DNA of 6,632 nt from positions 1-6,632 of the forward strand of contig SLOW01000337.1 in assembly GCA_007132315.1 (NCBI GenBank). The letters run 5' to 3'. The stretch's first letter is position 1; each line of letters begins with the position of its first letter. A model generated the notes under the pieces. That model saw nothing but the letters and a program-made list of their open reading frames with translations. It was not told where the DNA came from and did not search any database. Made by a program: the position numbers and the translations under genes. This document shows positions 4,201 to 6,632 of the stretch, piece by piece. Source of the stretch: Opitutales bacterium (GTDB lineage Bacteria > Verrucomicrobiota > Verrucomicrobiia > Opitutales > T3Sed10-336).

Positions 4201-6632
4201 TCGAGGATGACCTGACCAGCATTGTCCTCCGTAATTTCCTGCCGCGAGGGAACCGGGAGATTGTTCTGGATTCGCGGAATACCGCCGAGCCCGACGTCAT
4301 CCGGTTTATCTACGATCCGGAGGTCGACGCCGGACGCCAGAACACTCCGCGAGATGGCGCCAGAATTACACTGGACGACGGCTTCAATCCGCCCGTGACG
4401 TTCGAGCTCGACCAGAACGGGGGCGTCGAGCCGGGCAACATTCGAGTTCCTATCGCCGGGGATGCCTCTGATTTACGCGATCGCCTGATCAGCGCCATCA
4501 ACGAAGCTGAGGAGCTCGATATGGTCGCTTTTGACACCACCAGCGACCCCGCTTTTCCCACCGTATTCCTGCTCAATCTTTGGGGCGGGGCGGACGGAAA
4601 CGTTCCCATCGAATCAAGCGGCTTCCCTGCCAGTCCGGCCACTGTTTCGATTTCCGGCATGGACGGGGGACAAATCAATCCTGCCCTCGGCGAAGCGCTG
4701 TCGATCAGCGACGGTCAGAATCCGCCGGTTGCGTTTGAATTTGTCGCCGCCGACTTCGATCCCGCCGAGTTTGACGATTTCGTGGCCGAAACCGGGCGCC
4801 TCCCGGTGCTCGTGGGCGAGTTGGTCATCGAGGACGAGGAAACGGAAGAGGAGATTGTCGAAGAGGATCTCATGGCCACCCGCGACAACCTCATCGATAT
4901 GATCAACAGAGTGGCAGCGGGCGAATTTGAACCCGACATGACCTTGGGGGTTCTCGCTTCCCCTGCAGCGGAATCTCAGTTCGGAATTATGCTGGTTCAC
5001 AAGATTCCCGGTGAAATCGGAAACGCCGGAGCCGTTCAGGCGCTCCTCGACTTCCCGTCCTTTACCGCGGAGGGACTCGACGGCGGCGGTAACCTTCCGT
5101 TCCCGCAGGATCACGTCTATGTCGTCGACCGGAATACCAACGAATCGGGAACCTTTGACGAGATGGGAGCAATGTCGTTGGAGCTCGCCAGTATTACCGA
5201 GTTCGGTACGGCGGGAGACAGTTATGCCCAGGATCCGGCGATCAGTCTGGACGGTCAGTACGTCGCCTTCCGGACCCAGTCGGGCAACCTTCAGCGCGCA
5301 ATTACGCCACGGTCTGATGGCCGGCAATTCCTCACCCGAGAGGTTTCCGCCCTGGGGGCGCCGACTGACTTTTCCAGCGTCGTGATGCGCGATCGGGAGG
5401 CGGGGGTAAACCGTCTCGTCAGCGTTAATCGGTTTGGGGAACCCCCGTTATTTGTCCTTGGCGGAGGCCCCGTTCCTTCCAGCCGTGCACCCGCTTTCGG
5501 TGAGTCGGGACGGTACATCGCCTTTGCCTCGGATGCCCACGGTATTCCGGGTCTGGCCCATGGTTCGACCAACAGGATCGCGCTGAATAACAACGGGCTT
5601 CGCGATGTATTTGTGCACGATCTCCGTTTCGGACCCGGGTTCGAAGGTGACGATCCCCAGTTCCCGCCGGTGGTCAATATCACTGAGCCCACGGGCGGCA
5701 GCCGCTTTGCCCTCGGTGTTCCGATTGACCTGCGCGCGTCCGCCTTTCCCAGATCCGGCAACTTCGGCACCACGATCGAGCGGGTGGAACTCACCGTTAA
5801 TGGCAACGTGGTTGGCACCGACGAGTCGCGTCCCTTCAGCGCCCAGTGGACACCGTCGTCGGAAGGGATGTACACGATTTCCGCCCGGGCCGTCGATTCA
5901 CAGGGCAACACCTCCACCGCTACCGGTGTTCAGATCACGGTAGGGGCCTTTGATCCCGTGAATCAGGACGAGGATTTTGTCCGCGATCTGTACCGGATGA
6001 TGCTCAATCGCGCGCCGGATCCTTCCGAGCTTTCCCATAACCTTGACCGGCTCGCCTCGGGCCAAATCACTCGCGAGGGCCTCGTGTCGGAACTCATGGA
6101 TCGGGCTGAGTTTGATCATGTCGCAGTCAACGCCTACGCCGCCTTCCACGTGATTCTGGGACGCGCTCCGACTACCGGAGAGATGGAGGATGCCATGGAG
6201 ATGATCCGGCTGTCCGACGACGAGGATTCGGATATTCCCGAGTCGATTCTTATCGATGATGCCGCCAGGTTTGCCGGTACCGAAACGCTAGCACTCCAGC
6301 TGTTGACGTCCCCTGAGTTTGTCAACCGGAACGGGCCTTTCCAGGCCGGCCGGAACAAGGAATACATCGAATTGCTCTACGATAATATCGGACGCAATCC
6401 CAGCGCTCTTGATCTTATCAGGGCGAATTCGCTGATCGGCGGGGCTGACGATCAGGAGGGAGTGGGACGGCTCAGCTACACCACCTTGTTTATCTTCAGT
6501 GGTTCTTATTTCAATCCCGAATCGCCGGAACATTCCGTGCGCATCGGCATTCCCGGCAGCGTGCGGGAGGGTTACCGCCGGGCAGCCCTTTATTTCACGC
6601 TCACCGGTATCATACCCGACGATGACAAAGCG
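1212..6632 (+). CDS. Giant exported multidomain surface protein (CARDB-like, split PD40 propeller with inserted repeat array, Ig-like, DUF4214), 3'-truncated by window edge
   Basis: The frame is open without a stop for 1807 codons and continues past the right edge. The start is well fixed: an in-frame TAA lies at 1185-1187, the ATG at 1212 is the only start codon after it before the signal peptide, and a Sec signal peptide begins there. No Shine-Dalgarno sequence is visible (the bases before ATG are CGTCCAAAAA), so initiation may rely on a short or unstructured leader. Domains in order are signal peptide 1-24, CARDB-like 27-163, PD40 propeller 177-465 and 1300-1476, inserted seven-module array 466-1299, bacterial Ig 1485-1578, and DUF4214-like helices from 1589. 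I see no catalytic motif. The composition is strongly acidic, with runs such as VDDDDEDEEP, so Ca2+ binding or a saline habitat is possible. The architecture suggests an extracellular structural, adhesive or ligand-binding protein. Its exact role is unknown, and any C-terminal anchor or sorting signal lies outside the window. Confidence 0.95.
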   Translation, partial: MTFIKRTSLLLLISLFGFGLNGLANPNIVITSLQVERGTFFGGDPLDISVTIWNEPTGDPADDPADDVLWGVRIHEIRLSEDGSYDTEDERIHSIQARSDIGLGLARGETETIEWVRMAPGHLTGDFWIVGHFELLDEDGNPTGNTFTYDNNNDDVNLETPPLRLEPINFPETDVVSVGPAGQAGDGISEHPSLSADGRFVAFLSKATNLDPERTAGGEGDVYLKDQMTGNVRLITAPLFVDPPVDDDDEDEEPVDVGADGPSGRPQISPDGKFVVFASSATNLTGTSPVPEYSEIYVFNRENGFLSRVFDEIPGQPLPNGPSFNPSISEGGRYIAFESQASNLVGDDTNNLTDIFLLDRETHELRRINRNEQGMQADGNSLRPRISADGRHVVYESRATNLVPDVTNTLYDVYVYDRVADTTRRLSVDYDADGNPVESDGDSRAPALSRNGRFVTFTSRATNLFAEPATGSVEFFGRPARGEIEFTENKPAEGILSFYDDIPATGFVIFSTNPEPDQEDRKTLTISDGPQTVVFEFDTEFPYQADPDNVGVRIQEELSGTMSNLRSRIVNSPLTIAAAVSEMEDGRWILELENPVQGEDGNQPIVASPGLEEEVEIEGMSGAETLAPADGDELLIDNGFFETVFRFTTSEPSELNEVQIGRTAWETRDNLLNAINAGLILDLPDLSTPTANGTLLVGPLASNPADEDTLVIQRGGVVQTFVFVEREIQYDPLEVEGLEAPLPGEVPVTIGESLNETRGNLLRYVAELFDFQDLPAYTDRPATGAIRLLANPEDEDEASISVDDGNESVRFSFFEGFEEDEDDPDFDFEDVIIDDRDPNDVRIVVGESVAQTQARLLQALQGSPLSMLIRQQDDEEGDPFFFLVHNRVGEIGNIAISFEPVPEVPDDPDEPAEDPFVAVFGMEGGVIELPEAGQSEQFYDRDPLFLHPALSFQYRAPGSLTSGVFAIEINATGSATMGNLIESLVEFGMPRFRAEAVEDDLTSIVLRNFLPRGNREIVLDSRNTAEPDVIRFIYDPEVDAGRQNTPRDGARITLDDGFNPPVTFELDQNGGVEPGNIRVPIAGDASDLRDRLISAINEAEELDMVAFDTTSDPAFPTVFLLNLWGGADGNVPIESSGFPASPATVSISGMDGGQINPALGEALSISDGQNPPVAFEFVAADFDPAEFDDFVAETGRLPVLVGELVIEDEETEEEIVEEDLMATRDNLIDMINRVAAGEFEPDMTLGVLASPAAESQFGIMLVHKIPGEIGNAGAVQALLDFPSFTAEGLDGGGNLPFPQDHVYVVDRNTNESGTFDEMGAMSLELASITEFGTAGDSYAQDPAISLDGQYVAFRTQSGNLQRAITPRSDGRQFLTREVSALGAPTDFSSVVMRDREAGVNRLVSVNRFGEPPLFVLGGGPVPSSRAPAFGESGRYIAFASDAHGIPGLAHGSTNRIALNNNGLRDVFVHDLRFGPGFEGDDPQFPPVVNITEPTGGSRFALGVPIDLRASAFPRSGNFGTTIERVELTVNGNVVGTDESRPFSAQWTPSSEGMYTISARAVDSQGNTSTATGVQITVGAFDPVNQDEDFVRDLYRMMLNRAPDPSELSHNLDRLASGQITREGLVSELMDRAEFDHVAVNAYAAFHVILGRAPTTGEMEDAMEMIRLSDDEDSDIPESILIDDAARFAGTETLALQLLTSPEFVNRNGPFQAGRNKEYIELLYDNIGRNPSALDLIRANSLIGGADDQEGVGRLSYTTLFIFSGSYFNPESPEHSVRIGIPGSVREGYRRAALYFTLTGIIPDDDKA
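1290..1700 (+). other. CARDB-like beta-sandwich domain, residues ~27-163
   Basis: The region opens with NIVITSLQVERGTFFGGDPL and continues with DISVTIWNE, the usual start of a CARDB (cell-adhesion-related) domain. It ends in the characteristic Asn-rich turn YDNNNDDVNL. The stretch RLSEDGSYDTEDE corresponds to the usual 'LS.D...D..D' loop. CARDB domains are extracellular Ig-like folds found as modules in surface proteins and are not enzymatic. The call rests on remembered family patterns and not on a profile search. Confidence 0.65.
1740..2606 (+). other. PD40/TolB-like beta-propeller, blades 1-4 and first part of blade 5, residues ~177-465
   Basis: Five copies of the PD40 strand pair are visible: SADGRFVAFLSKATNL (residue 195), SPDGKFVVFASSATNL (269), SEGGRYIAFESQASNL (329), SADGRHVVYESRATNL (387) and SRNGRFVTFTSRATNL (449). 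The first four are each followed by the matching outer strand of the type D-[VI]-[YF]-x-x-[DN]-R, for example DIFLLDRETHE and DVYVYDRVAD. The fifth lacks its outer strand here; it reappears about 834 residues later. An acidic loop, VDDDDEDEEP (from about residue 245), joins blades 1 and 2. Such propellers usually serve as binding scaffolds. Confidence 0.88.
2607..5108 (+). repeat. Array of seven degenerate ~90-135-residue modules inserted in propeller blade 5, residues ~466-1299
   Basis: A recurring pattern can be traced. First comes a beta hairpin with a D-G or equivalent turn (LTISDGPQTVVFEF at 524, LLIDNG at 634, ISVDDG at 800, ITLDDG at 1052, LSISDGQNPPVAFEF at 1163). Next is a short helix (TRDNLLNAIN at 667, TRGNLLRYVAE at 757, TQARLLQALQG at 852, LRDRLISAIN at 1088, TRDNLIDMIN at 1223; weaker at 561 and 976). 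Then comes a G-x-x-G-N turn (GEDGN, GEIGN twice, GADGN) and a closing GM-x-GG or similar (GMSGA, GMEGG, GMDGG, GLDGG). Helix-to-helix spacing is 106, 90, 95, 124, 112 and 135 residues. The pattern resembles modules I recall from phage tail and adhesin-like proteins ending in 'AGNAI...TLTGG'. The modules have diverged at DNA level, so this is an old protein repeat. Confidence 0.7.
5109..5640 (+). other. PD40/TolB-like beta-propeller, remainder of blade 5 and blades 6-7, residues ~1300-1476
   Basis: DHVYVVDRNTNESG (from residue 1300) is the outer strand missing from blade 5. It is followed by the blade 6 motif SLDGQYVAFRTQSGNL (1345), its outer strand SVVMRDREAGVNRLVSV, the blade 7 motif GESGRYIAFASDAHGI (1430) and the last outer strand DVFVHDLRF. 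Blade 6 also has a roughly 25-30-residue loop at the same strand junction where blade 5 carries the large insert. The total of seven motifs fits one closed seven-bladed ring, with the DVVSV strand before blade 1 as a possible closing strand. Confidence 0.82.
5664..5945 (+). other. Bacterial Ig-like domain, residues ~1485-1578
   Basis: The stretch begins PPVVNITEPTGGSRF and continues with GVPIDLRASAF, VERVELTVNG-type strands (IERVELTVNGNVVG), a W-containing strand (AQWTPSSEGMYTISARAVD) and the closing SQGNTSTATGVQITV. This is the usual layout of the small bacterial Ig modules that sit between catalytic or binding domains in secreted proteins. It probably acts as a spacer or ligand-binding module between the propeller and the helical C-terminal part. 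Confidence 0.85.
5961..6632 (+). other. DUF4214-like helical repeats, residues ~1589 to the window edge
   Basis: FVRDLYRMMLNRAPDPSEL is a close match to the start of DUF4214 ('FV..LY...LGR.PD..GL'), followed by the expected helix around LVSELMDRAEF. The pattern returns as AYAAFHVILGRAPTTGEM, then LQLLTSPEFVNRNG, then YIELLYDNIGRNPSALDL, and a final partial unit near YRRAALYFTLTGIIPDDD. At least three units are visible and the region continues beyond the edge. DUF4214 occurs at the ends of many secreted and S-layer-associated proteins, and its function is not firmly known. Confidence 0.8.

Noticed and set aside
2607..5108. A mobile element or recent insertion splitting the propeller gene
   Set aside because: The reading frame is kept throughout, no terminal inverted repeats or target duplication are visible, there are no transposase motifs, and codon use looks like the rest of the gene. 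It is an in-frame protein domain insertion and not a disruption.
4614..5327. Minus-strand open frame of 237 codons
   Set aside because: It lies wholly opposite the large surface-protein gene, whose frame has clear domains on both sides of this stretch. High-G+C coding DNA with frequent GAC/GTC/ATC codons gives long stop-free antisense frames, and its product shows no recognisable motif.
1212..6632. Frameshift or fragmentation of the large gene into several smaller genes
   Set aside because: The single frame from 1212 to the edge reads continuously through all domains, with consistent codon use and no internal stop.

Overview
The window looks like bacterial chromosomal DNA. The coding parts run at roughly 60% G+C (a counted 60-base sample gave 65%) and a short spacer at about 46% (counted). 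It has two + strand genes, both cut by the window edges: the 3' part of a stand-alone 5'-3' exonuclease (3-836), and the first 1807 codons of a very large exported multidomain protein (1212-6632) that runs off the right edge. A Gram-negative of the Planctomycetota-Verrucomicrobiota type would fit. That is only an impression from the domain mix (CARDB-like domain, PD40 repeats, bacterial Ig, DUF4214 on one secreted protein), the separate PolA-type exonuclease and the missing Shine-Dalgarno sequence. Nothing in the window proves it.

Layout. 3-836: flap-endonuclease-like 5'-3' exonuclease, lacking an estimated 20-30 N-terminal residues. 837-1211: a 375-base AT-richer spacer with several small inverted repeats and a possible promoter, but no RNA gene or convincing terminator. 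1212-6632: one uninterrupted reading frame. Its order is signal peptide (residues 1-24), CARDB-like beta-sandwich (about 27-163), first part of a PD40 beta-propeller (about 177-465), an insert of about 834 residues made of seven degenerate modules (about 466-1299), the rest of the propeller (about 1300-1476), a bacterial Ig-like domain (about 1485-1578), and DUF4214-like helical repeats (from about 1589 to the edge).

The most notable feature is the nesting. Seven PD40 blade motifs can be counted, enough for one seven-bladed propeller, but the fifth blade is split in its loop by the whole seven-module array. Each module carries a variant of a pattern I associate with phage tail and adhesin-like proteins: a beta hairpin with a D-G turn, a short helix like TRDNLLNAIN, a G-x-x-G-N turn and a closing G-M-x-G-G. 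The protein is very acidic, with Asp/Glu runs in several loops.

The two genes do not look functionally linked. The first acts in DNA replication and repair in the cytoplasm. The second is probably a cell-surface or secreted structural, binding or adhesion protein. The 375-base gap suggests separate transcription units.
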